A stretch of 64,000 nucleotides of DNA from Neolewinella aurantiaca (GCF_008014675.1 NZ_VOXD01000031.1:1-64000), one strand, 5' to 3'; positions 9,016-17,884 are shown, counted from the stretch's first letter. Translations and numbers: made by a program. The notes: generated from the sequence alone by a model not told the origin.

Positions 9016-9489
9016 TTAACCGACGGCGATGCGGCGGGGAGTTTTTGTCTCCTCAGCAGGCTTCATGACGGGAATGAAGACTTCAAGCAGGCCGTTCCGG
9101 TAGTTTGCGGTGATATTGTCTTCATCAACAGACTCCGGAAGGTTCCAGCTACGACTGAAAGTATGGTAGTTGTATTCCTGACGGTGGAAAGAATCACGGG
9201 TGCGAACGCGGTCTTCACCCAATTCTCCGCTGATGGTCAGTACATCATTGTGTACGTTTATATTGAAATCGTTTTTATCGTAACCAGGAGCAGCTAATTC
9301 TATGAGGTAGCCATTGCGCTCGTCCTCATCGTACTGAGTGATGTTGGCACCCGGGATGCTCAGTTCGTAATCTCCGCTGATGGTAGAATTGCCGAACAGG
9401 CGTTGGCGTTGATCTTCGAAGATGCTGTCGGAATAGCGACTGCGTACATTGTTAGGGGTAATTCCCCGGAAGGCTGTGAAGGTTTTCAT
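9016..9489 (-). CDS. Small heat-shock protein, Hsp20/alpha-crystallin family
   Basis: A 157-residue ATP-independent chaperone that would hold unfolding proteins in the cytoplasm. The alpha-crystallin domain spans about residues 50-145: it starts at NGYLIELAAPGYDKNDF, contains LTISGE, and ends with the characteristic NGLLEVFIP strand. A short C-terminal tail RRIAVG gives an I-x-V anchoring motif. It has its own terminator. The likely -7 box TATTTTGA is on the minus strand at about 9533-9540. Confidence 0.93.
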   Translation of the reverse strand: MKTFTAFRGITPNNVRSRYSDSIFEDQRQRLFGNSTISGDYELSIPGANITQYDEDERNGYLIELAAPGYDKNDFNINVHNDVLTISGELGEDRVRTRDSFHRQEYNYHTFSRSWNLPESVDEDNITANYRNGLLEVFIPVMKPAEETKTPRRIAVG

Positions 9490-9931
9490 TGGGATGTAAT
9501 TTGGTTAAAATGATAGTTTACTAAGCAGGTACTCAAAATACCTTGTATGGCTACAACGGATTTCCCCCTTGGCCATGTTCGGAGATAAAGTGCTGATTAT
9601 AAGACGGATTTTGTATTTTTTATATAACAAAGTGTTGACGGACGATTAGCTGGTTCCGACATGAAAAAGGCTGAAAAGAGAAGAGCTGAAAGTGCGGTAA
9701 AACGGGGGAGACTTTACAATGGAGTCAGTCAACGCTACGGATAGTTACGCAGAGGAGGAGGTTCAGAAGGAGCCACTTATTTAGTCTGTTTGGAGGTAAA
9801 CGTGCTGTTTAAAATATAAACAAAATTTTGTTTTTAGTATTTTTGAATGTATTATTGTGTTGAAAGTGGGGCTGATTGTGCGAGCAGTCAAACCGCTCGG
9901 AAACAGCAGTTTTGAAAAAAATACAACTCAA
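9490..9931. other. Divergent intergenic region
   Basis: This stretch separates hsp20 (minus) from the gene starting at 9932 (plus). A TATTTTGA box on the minus strand (~9533-9540) could drive hsp20. The rest is AT-rich, including TATTTTTTATATAACAAAG around 9613-9632 and runs of A/T before 9850. I see no RNA gene or repeat in it. Confidence 0.4.
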
Positions 9932-10561
9932 ATGGGTCTTACGTTACATCATTCTGGCAGGCTTACATCCCCGGAACACGTTCCGGAGCTTATTCACGAA
10001 GTAGCGGATATCTGTGAGAGCGCCGGGTGGAACTACCAGATTGTTGACCGGGTACTGCACGGTGTGCCCGAAGATTACCTGCGGCTTATCGACGAGCAAG
10101 CAACGGAGTTCAGGGCTCAGGGAATATCTTTTCAGGTGCACGAAAAGGCAGAGTCAACTATGCTCTGCTTTGGACCCGATGGGCGGACGTTGTCTCCGAT
10201 GGCGCTCTTCCGTCCGGATCTTACCGACTGGAGTGATGATATGCTGGCGCATTATAGCTTTACAAAAACCCAACTTGCTGGTGCCGAAGGGCACATAGTC
10301 TTGTGCCGTATTCTAAAATATTTGTTCGGGAAGTATTTTTCTGAAGTAGAAGTGAACGATGAAGGAGAGTACTACCACACAGGAGACAGGGAGTTGCTCG
10401 AGAAGCAATTTGCAGCCTACGACGAAGCGTTGTCAAAAATCACAACGGTTTTGAGCAACGCTAACCTGGAAAAAGCAACGACAATTCCTGAGTTGATCGC
10501 GATGATCAAAGCAGCATTGCCTGATGCTGAGATTCGGTTAGTGTCTGATGAAGAAGAATGA
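9932..10561 (+). CDS. Unrecognised soluble protein
   Basis: I chose the ATG at 9932 (MGLTLHHSGRL...), giving 209 residues; an in-frame GTG at 9857 would add 25 poorly protein-like residues. There is no signal peptide or membrane segment. The sequence is acidic, with an EGHIVLCRILKYLFGKYF helix in the middle and a highly acidic end (SDEEE). It reads like a small cytoplasmic alpha/beta protein: 'EHVPELIHEVADICESAGW' followed by 'GISFQVHEKAESTMLCFGPDGRT'. I do not recognise a family and assign no function. It is flanked by unrelated genes on both sides. Confidence 0.65.
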   Translation: MGLTLHHSGRLTSPEHVPELIHEVADICESAGWNYQIVDRVLHGVPEDYLRLIDEQATEFRAQGISFQVHEKAESTMLCFGPDGRTLSPMALFRPDLTDWSDDMLAHYSFTKTQLAGAEGHIVLCRILKYLFGKYFSEVEVNDEGEYYHTGDRELLEKQFAAYDEALSKITTVLSNANLEKATTIPELIAMIKAALPDAEIRLVSDEEE

Positions 10562-10672
10562 TGCAAGGGGGAAATCCTGAGGCTTCGGTGAGTTGACCTA
10601 TCCGTTCCTCCCGGAGCGTGATGTACCCACATAAGGGCATCGTTTAATGTCATCACCTGGTGCAGTGTAGCT

Positions 10673-12931
10673 CTAGCCGGCTTCTTTGATGATGTAGTTG
10701 TTGTAGATCAGGGTTCCGTTTTTTCCGGCAAGCCTAACGTTCGTCCGCGCGTTGCGGAGCCAGAGTTCGTCGATGAAGTAAGGGAATTCATACTGCCCGA
10801 CCAGTTCGAGTTTTGAGAGAAGGGGATCTGGCTTAAAACTGAAAGCTACGCGGAGCCATCCGTTCTGGGTATCGAAGGTTTCGTTGGTCCAGAATTTGAG
10901 TTCGGAGATTCGTTTTCCCTCGGAGTCTAGCTGGCGGAGGTAGAACTTAGGGCCTCCGAACCGGCTCTTGTCGGCAAAAACCCAAAGACTCAGTTCGAGG
11001 CTGTCGGTGAGGGTAGAATCCTGAAGTGCCGGGAGAGGGAAAGTGGTCCAGCCGGGAGCGACTTTCTCCGCTCCCTGGCCGAAGAAGGCGTGCTGAGTAT
11101 TTTCCTCGAAGGGTATCCGGAGGAGGGGAGTTGCCAGGGCGGAGGTGTCTTGCCGGGCAACTTTCCTGGCATCCTGCGTGCGCGCCAGAAGAGCGGCCGG
11201 GCTAACGCGTCGTAATTCTACCTTTTCGTTGGAGAACAGGGGCTTGCCGGTACCCAGCAAGCGAGCTTCATGCGGGTCGAGTTCATTTTCGTTGGAAGCC
11301 AGTAAAAGGATGTCTTTCCCCGCCGGGAGCTCCCCGAGGGCGGGTTTTTCGATGAGGGAGTGGCTTACGACCTGTAAACTGCGAAGAACACGATTGAGGC
11401 CAACCCGTGAAAGCTTTCCGTTCAAGAGCGGCAATCCCGTTGCAATGGATAATTTATAGCCATCATGATTGCTGCGCCAGGACCCGTCCTGATGGATTTT
11501 ATCCGACCATCCCTGCTCGGTAGGGAGCAGGTAAATGCAGGAGAAGCTGGAGGTATCGATACGAAGCTCATCGGCCAGATCACTTTTTTCCTGAATGGAG
11601 GTTGGGGTGAAGGCACTTGGACCGGCCTTCCCTGTAGTGTGGCCGGCCAGGAACTGGTGGGCGTCGATGCCCCAGATAAGAAGGGGGATGGCGAGCAACC
11701 AGACCTTTTTGGTCCCGGACCAATGCTCGTAGAGTTGGTGTAAGACATAACCAGCAACGATTGCCAGCAGGTAAAAGAGTGGCCAGCTGAAGCGAACGGG
11801 CGCCCGGAATTGCAGCAGACTTCCGAGGTTATCGTACGTCCAGTCTTCAAAGTAAACGAAGGGCAGCCCGAAGCCGAGGATGAGACAGGGCAGGGTTCCG
11901 ACCAGCAACACCAGCAGGGTAGGGACCTGTGTTAATCCAACAATCTTTCTCGCTTTAGGGAGGAGAAGGATAAAGGGCAGGGCAAGACCTAACAGAACGG
12001 GGATCAGCCCGAGGTACATCTGGTTTTCCCGCCGGGGCGTATCCAGATCAGGCAAGACCCGCCGGAGGAAGTCATAGCTGAAGGTATTAGCATCGGTAAG
12101 CATGCCGCCCCAGGCGGCAATGTTGTGGAAGAAGCCGAAGGGGACCTCCACCCGGTCTTCGACCTGATCGAAAGCCGCCAGGGTTGCTGCGATTGCAAAG
12201 GTGGCGACCAGGCATACAGCGACCCATTGCAACAATTGGTTCCACGGGAGCCTGACGAGGCCGGTTATTTTGAAGAGAATGCCGACTCCGGCAGCTCCCA
12301 TCAATAAGGCCGAAGCGACAGCGTAGAGGTAAGGGTTGTTTAGGCCGATGAGGATGATCATCAAGGTAACGGCGAGGCTTTTGAGCCAGTATCGTTTACC
12401 TTTTTCGTAGGCGAGCTGGTACCAGGCCACCATTGGTAATAGAAAGGTGAAGCCGAGCGTGTACTGTCCGCCCAATTGCCGCAGAATCTGCGGCGACATC
12501 ATAGCGATGACACATCCGAATAAGAAAGCGAGTGGCCAGCGTACGCCCATCCTCCGGAAAATGAAAAAAAGGAAAAGAACCGCAAGGGGGGAACTCCAGA
12601 ATATGAGTGTGTTGGAGATACCAGTTGCGTACTGCCCGATGTCAGGGAAAACCGGTTTCAAGCCGGCCATGACTACGGCGACCAGAGCCTGGGCGTCGGT
12701 CATGAAGATACTCTCGTGGTGGGGGAAGTATTGCGACTCCAGGTAGACGCCTTCGCCGTAGGTCGTATGGTACTGAAGGTTGTAATGAATGGTGAGGCCA
12801 TCGCCGCCAAAGGTGGGAGCGTGGAGGTTGGGCTCCCACATCAAACCTTTGAAGTAGAGCGAAAAGAGAAGGCCCGCCGCCAGAAAGACGAGGAGGCCGG
12901 ACAGGGTGGAGTTGAGCCTGGGTGAGCGCAT
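10673..12931 (-). CDS. Large polytopic membrane protein (GT-C-like), function unknown
   Basis: 752 residues from the ATG at 12931; a second ATG 15 nt upstream overlaps the promoter box and is less likely. Roughly ten to twelve transmembrane helices occupy residues ~10-440, with an acidic first loop containing FGGDGLTIHYN and FPHHES. This topology is common in GT-C glycosyltransferases and YfhO-like proteins. The last ~300 residues are soluble and end in a beta-rich, carbohydrate-binding-like domain (SLELSLWVFADKS..., FPYFIDELWLRNA). A role in moving sugars onto lipids or surface glycans is plausible but only inferred from topology. Its -7 box TATCTTCG ends four bases before the ATG, divergent from a small membrane peptide gene. 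Confidence 0.8.
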   Translation of the reverse strand: MRSPRLNSTLSGLLVFLAAGLLFSLYFKGLMWEPNLHAPTFGGDGLTIHYNLQYHTTYGEGVYLESQYFPHHESIFMTDAQALVAVVMAGLKPVFPDIGQYATGISNTLIFWSSPLAVLFLFFIFRRMGVRWPLAFLFGCVIAMMSPQILRQLGGQYTLGFTFLLPMVAWYQLAYEKGKRYWLKSLAVTLMIILIGLNNPYLYAVASALLMGAAGVGILFKITGLVRLPWNQLLQWVAVCLVATFAIAATLAAFDQVEDRVEVPFGFFHNIAAWGGMLTDANTFSYDFLRRVLPDLDTPRRENQMYLGLIPVLLGLALPFILLLPKARKIVGLTQVPTLLVLLVGTLPCLILGFGLPFVYFEDWTYDNLGSLLQFRAPVRFSWPLFYLLAIVAGYVLHQLYEHWSGTKKVWLLAIPLLIWGIDAHQFLAGHTTGKAGPSAFTPTSIQEKSDLADELRIDTSSFSCIYLLPTEQGWSDKIHQDGSWRSNHDGYKLSIATGLPLLNGKLSRVGLNRVLRSLQVVSHSLIEKPALGELPAGKDILLLASNENELDPHEARLLGTGKPLFSNEKVELRRVSPAALLARTQDARKVARQDTSALATPLLRIPFEENTQHAFFGQGAEKVAPGWTTFPLPALQDSTLTDSLELSLWVFADKSRFGGPKFYLRQLDSEGKRISELKFWTNETFDTQNGWLRVAFSFKPDPLLSKLELVGQYEFPYFIDELWLRNARTNVRLAGKNGTLIYNNYIIKEAG

Positions 12932-12935
12932 GGGG

Positions 12936-12943
12936 CGAAGATA
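12936..12943 (-). promoter_or_regulatory. -7 box for the polytopic membrane protein, predicted leaderless
   Basis: The minus strand reads TATCTTCG, then CCCC, then the ATG at 12931. This is the same N4 spacing as at aroB and at the divergent gene starting at 12969. The two divergent boxes are only 13 bp apart. Confidence 0.6.
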
Positions 12944-12956
12944 CACGGCTGCATCT

Positions 12957-12964
12957 TATCTTTG
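12957..12964 (+). promoter_or_regulatory. -7 box for the 48-residue membrane peptide, predicted leaderless
   Basis: TATCTTTG matches TAnnTTTG exactly and is followed by CGGT and then ATG at 12969. The spacing indicates a leaderless or nearly leaderless transcript. Confidence 0.65.
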
Positions 12965-12968
12965 CGGT

Positions 12969-13115
12969 ATGATCAATATGCTTCTTAAATTCCCTCCCAT
13001 TCTCGGCGGCAACGGCGACGCTACGGCCTACATCGTTCTGGCGGTAATCATCCTCCTATTGATTGTTGCCTTTTACACCGTTTACAAATTGTTGCAGCAG
13101 GATGCTGCAGAATAA
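12969..13115 (+). CDS. Small single-span membrane protein
   Basis: A 48-residue protein starting MINMLLKFPPILGGNG, with one strongly hydrophobic segment (YIVLAVIILLLIVAFYTVY, ~21-39) and a short LLQQDAAE tail. It is supported by a perfect TATCTTTG box four bases upstream of the ATG, stronger evidence than length alone would give. An internal ATG three codons later is an alternative start. It is divergent from the large membrane protein gene, which might be a functional partner, but that is only proximity. Confidence 0.7.
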   Translation: MINMLLKFPPILGGNGDATAYIVLAVIILLLIVAFYTVYKLLQQDAAE

Positions 13116-13200
13116 AACCAACCGGTGGTTTCGAATACTTTAATCCTCTGAGGCGGTGAAGCAGGGGCGGTGTAAACTACGTTAAATCTGATTTTCAGTT

Positions 13201-14127
13201 TTACCCCATTCGGTTTCTCTTCACCAAATAGGCCTGAAGGACCGTCCGGAAGCCATCGTTGATGTCGGCTTCGACGTAGTCGATATTATACTGAAGGCAC
13301 TTCAGGCGCAGCCGTTCTTTGTAGGCAACCACCTGCTCGATGTAGTATTCTTTAACCTGGTTAGGTTGAAGCTTTACCCGATCGCCGGATTCCATGTCGA
13401 TAAACTCGTAGGGGCGGTTTTCGAATTCGAAATCGATCTCTTTTTTCTTGTCTACAGTGTGGAACAAGACCACTTCGTGCTTGGCGTGTTTGAGGTGCTG
13501 AAGCGCGCTGAAAAGTTCTTCTTCTTTCTCGGTATCATCGAACATATCGCTGAAGATCACGACCAGCGAGCGGCGGTGAATACTGTCTGCGATCTGGTGG
13601 AGAGAATTGGCGGTACCTGTTTTTACGTCGCGGGTCGGGTTATCGGCCAGATTTTGGAGGTGGGTCAGCATCAGGCGGTAGTGCGTGGTGCTTGATTTTG
13701 GGCGGGTGTGCAGGGTAACGGCTTCGTCGAAAAAGCTGAGGCCGAAGGCATCACGTTGTTTCATCAGCAGGTTCATGAGGCTTGCTGCAGCGAGGGCGCT
13801 GAACCTGATTTTGTTGACGAAATCTTCTGAGGTCTTAGTTACTTCGGGGAAGAACATCGACGAGCTCGTGTCGATCACGATCTGACACCTGAGATTGGTT
13901 TCTTCTTCGTAGCGCTTGGAGTACATCTTGTCGGTCCGGGCAAAAACCTTCCAATCGATGTTTTTGGTTGGTTCTCCGGGGTTGTAAATGCGGTGCTCGG
14001 CAAACTCTACGCTGAAACCGTGGAAGGGGCTTTTGTGGAGGCCGATGATGAATCCTTCCACTACCTGGCGGGCGAGGAGGTCGAAATTACCGAGGTTTCT
14101 TACTTGTTCGTTGTCGATTAGTTGCAT
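13201..14127 (-). CDS. DUF58 domain protein (vWA-fold)
   Basis: 308 residues from the ATG at 14127 (MQLIDNEQVRNLGNFDLLARQ); upstream in-frame codons read through a repeat and are not protein-like. The DUF58 signature YNPGEPTKNIDWKVFARTDK lies near residue 57, followed by a vWA-type core with VIDTSSSM (DxSxS metal site, ~87-95) and VVIFSDMFDD (~180). Proteins of this family normally pair with a MoxR ATPase and BatA-type proteins in Bacteroidota aerotolerance or envelope clusters. No moxR is adjacent here; the nearest is 3.8 kb away in a different module. A 22-bp imperfect hairpin lies in its 5' region at 14137-14219. Confidence 0.9.
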   Translation of the reverse strand: MQLIDNEQVRNLGNFDLLARQVVEGFIIGLHKSPFHGFSVEFAEHRIYNPGEPTKNIDWKVFARTDKMYSKRYEEETNLRCQIVIDTSSSMFFPEVTKTSEDFVNKIRFSALAAASLMNLLMKQRDAFGLSFFDEAVTLHTRPKSSTTHYRLMLTHLQNLADNPTRDVKTGTANSLHQIADSIHRRSLVVIFSDMFDDTEKEEELFSALQHLKHAKHEVVLFHTVDKKKEIDFEFENRPYEFIDMESGDRVKLQPNQVKEYYIEQVVAYKERLRLKCLQYNIDYVEADINDGFRTVLQAYLVKRNRMG

Positions 14128-14136
14128 TTGGGGGTA

Positions 14137-14219
14137 GTTGGTTCGTTGGTGCTTTAGTGTTTTGGTTTGTTGGCCCAACGCACCAACACTCCGGCGAACT
14201 AAAGTACTAACGGACCAAC
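14137..14219. repeat. Inverted repeat in the 5' region of the DUF58 gene
   Basis: GTTGGTTCGTTGGTGCTTTAGT at 14137 pairs imperfectly with ACTAAAGTACTAACGGACCAAC at 14198, with two or three mismatches in 22. The inner sequence GCACCAACACTCC recurs at about 18830 upstream of the 1296-residue protein gene. It lies between a putative -7 box (minus strand, ~14259-14266) and the DUF58 ATG, so it may be transcribed as part of the leader. Confidence 0.6.
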
Positions 14220-14258
14220 CATCGAAGGTCCTCCTTTGTTCGTCGAGTAACAACGATG

Positions 14259-14266
14259 CGAAAGTA
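14259..14266 (-). promoter_or_regulatory. Possible -7 box for the DUF58 gene
   Basis: The minus strand reads TACTTTCG, one base off TAnnTTTG, about 130 bases upstream of the DUF58 ATG. This would give a leader containing the 14137-14219 hairpin. Confidence 0.4.
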
Positions 14267-14289
14267 CACAACGTATTAACTTCCACCCT

Positions 14290-14754
14290 ATGTTAGGAAA
14301 AATGAAACAATGGCTCGGTATAGAGGGCGTCAAACTCGAACTCGTACTGCCCGAAAAATTCTCGGTAGAACAAGGTACACTGGAAGGAAAGATCCGGATG
14401 TACAGTAAGAACGCCCAGACCGTCTCGGGTCTGCGGTTGGTCCTGATTGAAAAATATACCCGAGGCCGTGAGGAAGAGCAGCTTGTGGACGAATATATGC
14501 TTGGAGAGCTGATCATCCGCGATGAAATTCCGGTACCGGCTGAAGGAGAGATTGTTGAAGTACCCTTCTCGTTGCCCTTTGAGCCGATGCAGTCCGAAGT
14601 AGATGTTTTCGGGAGCAAGAACTTTTTATATAAAGGGCTGGCCTGGGTTGCACGGAAAACCCGTAATGCAGAATCGGAATACCGGGTGGAAGCAGAAGCC
14701 CAGGTTACGGGAGTTGGGCTGAGCCCGTTTGTTCAGCAGGTTATCGGGAGTTGA
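14290..14754 (+). CDS. Spo0M-like arrestin-fold protein
   Basis: A 154-residue cytoplasmic protein matching the sporulation-control (Spo0M) family: an N-terminal MKQWLGIEGVKLELVLP segment, a central GLRLVLIEKYTRG strand and the FxLPF segment (VPFSLPFEPMQSEVDVFGSK). Spo0M proteins have an arrestin-like beta-sandwich fold. In non-sporulating bacteria their role is not settled; contacts with envelope or cytoskeletal proteins have been suggested. It is a little shorter than the ~250-residue Bacillus protein. It is divergent from the DUF58 gene. Confidence 0.8.
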   Translation: MLGKMKQWLGIEGVKLELVLPEKFSVEQGTLEGKIRMYSKNAQTVSGLRLVLIEKYTRGREEEQLVDEYMLGELIIRDEIPVPAEGEIVEVPFSLPFEPMQSEVDVFGSKNFLYKGLAWVARKTRNAESEYRVEAEAQVTGVGLSPFVQQVIGS

Positions 14755-14948
14755 TGACCGGGAGGTCGTGCAGCTGATTATTACGACGGCTCCCGTCGGC
14801 ACGGTAATGCTCAAGGGGGGAACCCGGAGCCGTAATTTGGTCTGAAATTTACCGGAGAGCGACTCTGTTACCGGGAAGAACCTGTCATTGTACTGAACCA
14901 TTCCCGGTGACTCGGACTTGTAAGGGAACACCAGTCCAATAAACAGTC

Positions 14949-16511
14949 ATGACCAACGTACTACCCTTATCTCAGCTTCCGGAGGGGCACACCCACCAAC
15001 TCGAACATGCCGGCACGAAAGTTTTACTGACTAACGTAGAAGGCACCGTTTACGCTGTGGAATCAAAATGCAGCCACTTCGGGCTGCCGTTGGAAAACGC
15101 TGCCTTATGCGGGCACCGCCTGCGTTGCCCGTTTCATCATGCTTGTTTCGACGTTCGTGACGGCAAGCAACTCGAAGCTCCGGGAATGGATGGACTGACG
15201 ACCTTTGCCGTGGAAATCAGAGATGGTGCTGTTTATCTCTCCGATGAGCCGGATGCTGCCTCAAAACCTTCCCCGGCACCTTCGACCGCGCCTGATTACG
15301 AGACTTTTTTTGATTACGCCATAGTAGGCGGAGGTATTGCTGCCGCAAATGCCGTAGACGGAATCAGAGAATTTGACCAGAATGGTTCCATTGTACTACT
15401 CACGCGGGAAGACCTTCCCCCTTATGATCGTACCCACGTCAGTAAAGCTCTTCTGGACGGAGGAAAAGATGTGGCAGATTTGCCACTGCGCTCCGAAAAA
15501 TACTACGCCGAACAGGGAGTAGACCTGCGTGAAAGAACCATCGTCTCTGAGGTGAACGTCGAAAATAAAACCATCACAATTCTTGGCGGGGATGTGCTTA
15601 CTTACAAAAAAGTATTGCTGGCGACCGGAGGAAGACCGCGGCAGTTGGATGTTCCGGGAAGTGCCCTGAACAATGTTCACCTGATGCGGCGTGCATCCGA
15701 CGCCGAAGTGGTTCGTGGGAAGGTAAGTAAAGGAACTAAGGTGGTCATCGTCGGAGGGAGTTTCATCGGGCTGGAAGCAGCCATGAGCCTCGGTAAGCAG
15801 GGAGGAAACATCACCGTGGTTGCACCCGAGGAAACCTTGTTTGAAGGCCCCTTCGGTAAGAAAGTTGGCGACTGGATTCAGCGCCTTCACGAAGCAGAAG
15901 GCGTCCGCTTTCAACTGGGCCGTAAAGTAGAGGAAATTACTGGTGAGGGTACCGTCTCCGGAGTGAAACTGGACAACGGCGATGAACTGGCAGCAGAAAT
16001 TGTAGTGGTTGGCATCGGTGTAATCCCTGAAACGCGTTACCTGATCGGGCTGGCCGCCACCAACGAAGGAGGAGTGAAAGTGGACAATCACCTCGAAGCC
16101 AGCGCGGAAGGTGTTTGGGTGGCAGGAGATATTGCACGCTATCCGGACCGGGAAGGTGCCGTACGAATTGAACACTGGAAAGTCGCTGCCCAGCAGGGTA
16201 GGGTTGCTGGCCGTAATATGGCCGGCGCAAACGAAGCTTATACAATGGTCCCGTATTTCTGGAGCAACCAGCAGGGAACCAACATACGCTACGTCGGGCA
16301 CGCTACGGATTACGATGAAATCGTTTTGGACGGCACGCCCGGCGAAGGACCTTTCATCGCGTTCTACCTCAAAGGTGACCACTGTCAGGCCGCATTAGGC
16401 GTAAAACGAGATGCAGACATTGCCGCCATCGGCGAGTTGATGAACGCACGCAGGATGCCCGCGAATAGCGCTCTGACAACGTCAGACTGGGCCGCTTTGC
16501 TCGCCGGATAG
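14949..16511 (+). CDS. AIF-like FAD/NAD oxidoreductase with N-terminal Rieske domain
   Basis: A 520-residue fusion. Residues 1-105 form a Rieske [2Fe-2S] domain with ligands in CSH (C41, H43) and CPFHH (C60, H63). The rest is a pyridine-nucleotide-disulfide oxidoreductase fold with an FAD-binding DYAIVGGGIAAANA motif (~118), an NAD-binding KVVIVGGSFIGLEAA motif (~264) and the second FAD motif VWVAGDIARYP (~396). This architecture matches AIFM3-type and ferredoxin-reductase-like enzymes that pass electrons from NAD(P)H to iron-sulfur partners. There is no signal peptide, so it is cytoplasmic. The partner and substrate are unknown; no oxygenase gene is nearby. Confidence 0.92.
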   Translation: MTNVLPLSQLPEGHTHQLEHAGTKVLLTNVEGTVYAVESKCSHFGLPLENAALCGHRLRCPFHHACFDVRDGKQLEAPGMDGLTTFAVEIRDGAVYLSDEPDAASKPSPAPSTAPDYETFFDYAIVGGGIAAANAVDGIREFDQNGSIVLLTREDLPPYDRTHVSKALLDGGKDVADLPLRSEKYYAEQGVDLRERTIVSEVNVENKTITILGGDVLTYKKVLLATGGRPRQLDVPGSALNNVHLMRRASDAEVVRGKVSKGTKVVIVGGSFIGLEAAMSLGKQGGNITVVAPEETLFEGPFGKKVGDWIQRLHEAEGVRFQLGRKVEEITGEGTVSGVKLDNGDELAAEIVVVGIGVIPETRYLIGLAATNEGGVKVDNHLEASAEGVWVAGDIARYPDREGAVRIEHWKVAAQQGRVAGRNMAGANEAYTMVPYFWSNQQGTNIRYVGHATDYDEIVLDGTPGEGPFIAFYLKGDHCQAALGVKRDADIAAIGELMNARRMPANSALTTSDWAALLAG

Positions 16512-16720
16512 TGGTTTTGGTGCATTCAGGTCAGGGAATTAATTTTAAAGCAGGAAGCCAGCAGGAGCCAGTTCCTGACTGATAAAAGGATGGCGGTTTT
16601 TTGAGCGAAGCAAAGCTGTTGCCCTTTCCGCTGGTATTGCGAAAAAAACACTCGCCGGGAAATAATCTCTAACAATCTGACGCTGATTAATGGTGGAAAC
16701 TCCTACCGAGTTAATTTCCC

Positions 16721-16728
16721 TATCTTGC
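16721..16728 (+). promoter_or_regulatory. Possible -7 box of the EAD/MoxR module
   Basis: TATCTTGC lies 24 nt before the ATG at 16753. It is a weaker match than the other boxes listed (TAnnTTG form), but it is the only one close to the start of the three-gene module. Confidence 0.45.
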
Positions 16729-16752
16729 CCCTCAAGCCAGTATTTCCCACCC

Positions 16753-17880
16753 ATGTTATCCGCCCTTAAGCGCGATCTGAAAAAACTGATAGCCGAACTT
16801 CGCTTCATGCAGTTCTTCGATGAACTGGCAGGGAAGGTACTATCGGCGGATAGCAAGGTGTACGACCAGATGATCGCGCTGCGTGCGCAGTACCGAGACC
16901 TGAAAAGCAACGAGATTGAGATGACCAGCTCAGAAGAGGGGCGTCGGTTACATCTGGCGGAGTTATCCCGCGGTGCCCTCGAATTGGTGTCGCTGATCGG
17001 TCCCGCCGATTTGGGGAATACCCTCAAAAGCAGAGTGGCCGAGTTCAGGGCTATTCCTTCTTACCATGCTCTGGGCGTAAACCGGGATGTACAAGCTGAA
17101 AAGTTTGAACTTGACGATATCCTCAGCGAGGGCTCAGGACAAAAGGTTTTCTTTTATCACCTGCAGGGCGACACCAGGCAGGAAATGGAAAACTTCGTGA
17201 AGCGGCTGGGCCTCGAACTGGGCGGACCGAAACTGAAGGCCAGTTCGCTCGAAGTCGAGGGAAAGGGCAGGGTGCGCTTCATGGTCGACTGTAAACCTGA
17301 TCCACGCGGGAACAAGCGGCTGTTCAAGATATTGCTGATCAAGAGCCTGATGGAAAAATTCATCAGCCCGATCAACAATCAGAGTGGTTTGGAACAAAAG
17401 ACGCTGCTCGACCTGTTGCCGAGCCCGAAACTCTCGCCGCTGACGAAAGATGATGCGGTCTTCATCACCGTCAGGATAGACCACCACAACTGGAACAAAC
17501 TCGTGGTGCCCGAAGTACTGCACGACCTGCATGAAACTTTCTGTAAGGCAGATTTGCCCGAAGATGCTCCGTCGTTTTATTTCTTCTTCGGGATGGAATA
17601 TCCCCGCGAAAAGCCAACAATAAAGAAGGAGGTAAGTGCTGCCATCAGTAACAGTAAATTCGGGGAAGCTCTGGAAGAGCTTATGCCCGTCTCCCACGAC
17701 CATGTGGCCAATTGGTTTACCCACCACGAAGTGATGCTCCCGCCTCAAACCACTGCGGATGCGTTTGCGCCCACAATTTTTCCGGACGGAAACACAATGG
17801 ACATGATCGACGTAGTCGCTAAACTACAACAACTCATAGATCAATATAACGAAGGCATTTCATTAGCCACCAAACATTAA
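16753..17880 (+). CDS. EAD11-like / inactive-STAND-like regulatory protein
   Basis: 375 residues from the ATG at 16753; an upstream in-frame ATG at 16690 spans the promoter box. Residues ~1-90 resemble effector-associated domain 11: a helical bundle with LSADSKVYDQMIALRAQYRD and SSEEGRRLHLAELSRGALEL. Residues ~125-340 resemble the inactive STAND NTPase fold: a degenerate nucleotide-loop region (KVFFYHLQGDTRQEMENF), a Walker-B-position strand (AVFITVRIDHHNW) and a terminal HDHVANWFTHHEV segment. No intact Walker A is present, as expected for that family. These domains are adaptors in predicted NTP-dependent conflict systems. The MoxR gene begins 4 nt after its stop, indicating an operon. The domain calls come from pattern memory and need a profile search. 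Confidence 0.7.
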   Translation: MLSALKRDLKKLIAELRFMQFFDELAGKVLSADSKVYDQMIALRAQYRDLKSNEIEMTSSEEGRRLHLAELSRGALELVSLIGPADLGNTLKSRVAEFRAIPSYHALGVNRDVQAEKFELDDILSEGSGQKVFFYHLQGDTRQEMENFVKRLGLELGGPKLKASSLEVEGKGRVRFMVDCKPDPRGNKRLFKILLIKSLMEKFISPINNQSGLEQKTLLDLLPSPKLSPLTKDDAVFITVRIDHHNWNKLVVPEVLHDLHETFCKADLPEDAPSFYFFFGMEYPREKPTIKKEVSAAISNSKFGEALEELMPVSHDHVANWFTHHEVMLPPQTTADAFAPTIFPDGNTMDMIDVVAKLQQLIDQYNEGISLATKH

Positions 17881-17884
17881 AACC

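Noticed and set aside
13150-13175. Possible extra copy of the dispersed repeat (GCAGGGGCGGTGTAAACT)
   Set aside because: Only a weak match to the flank of copy 1 at 2280 and not to the 20-bp core.
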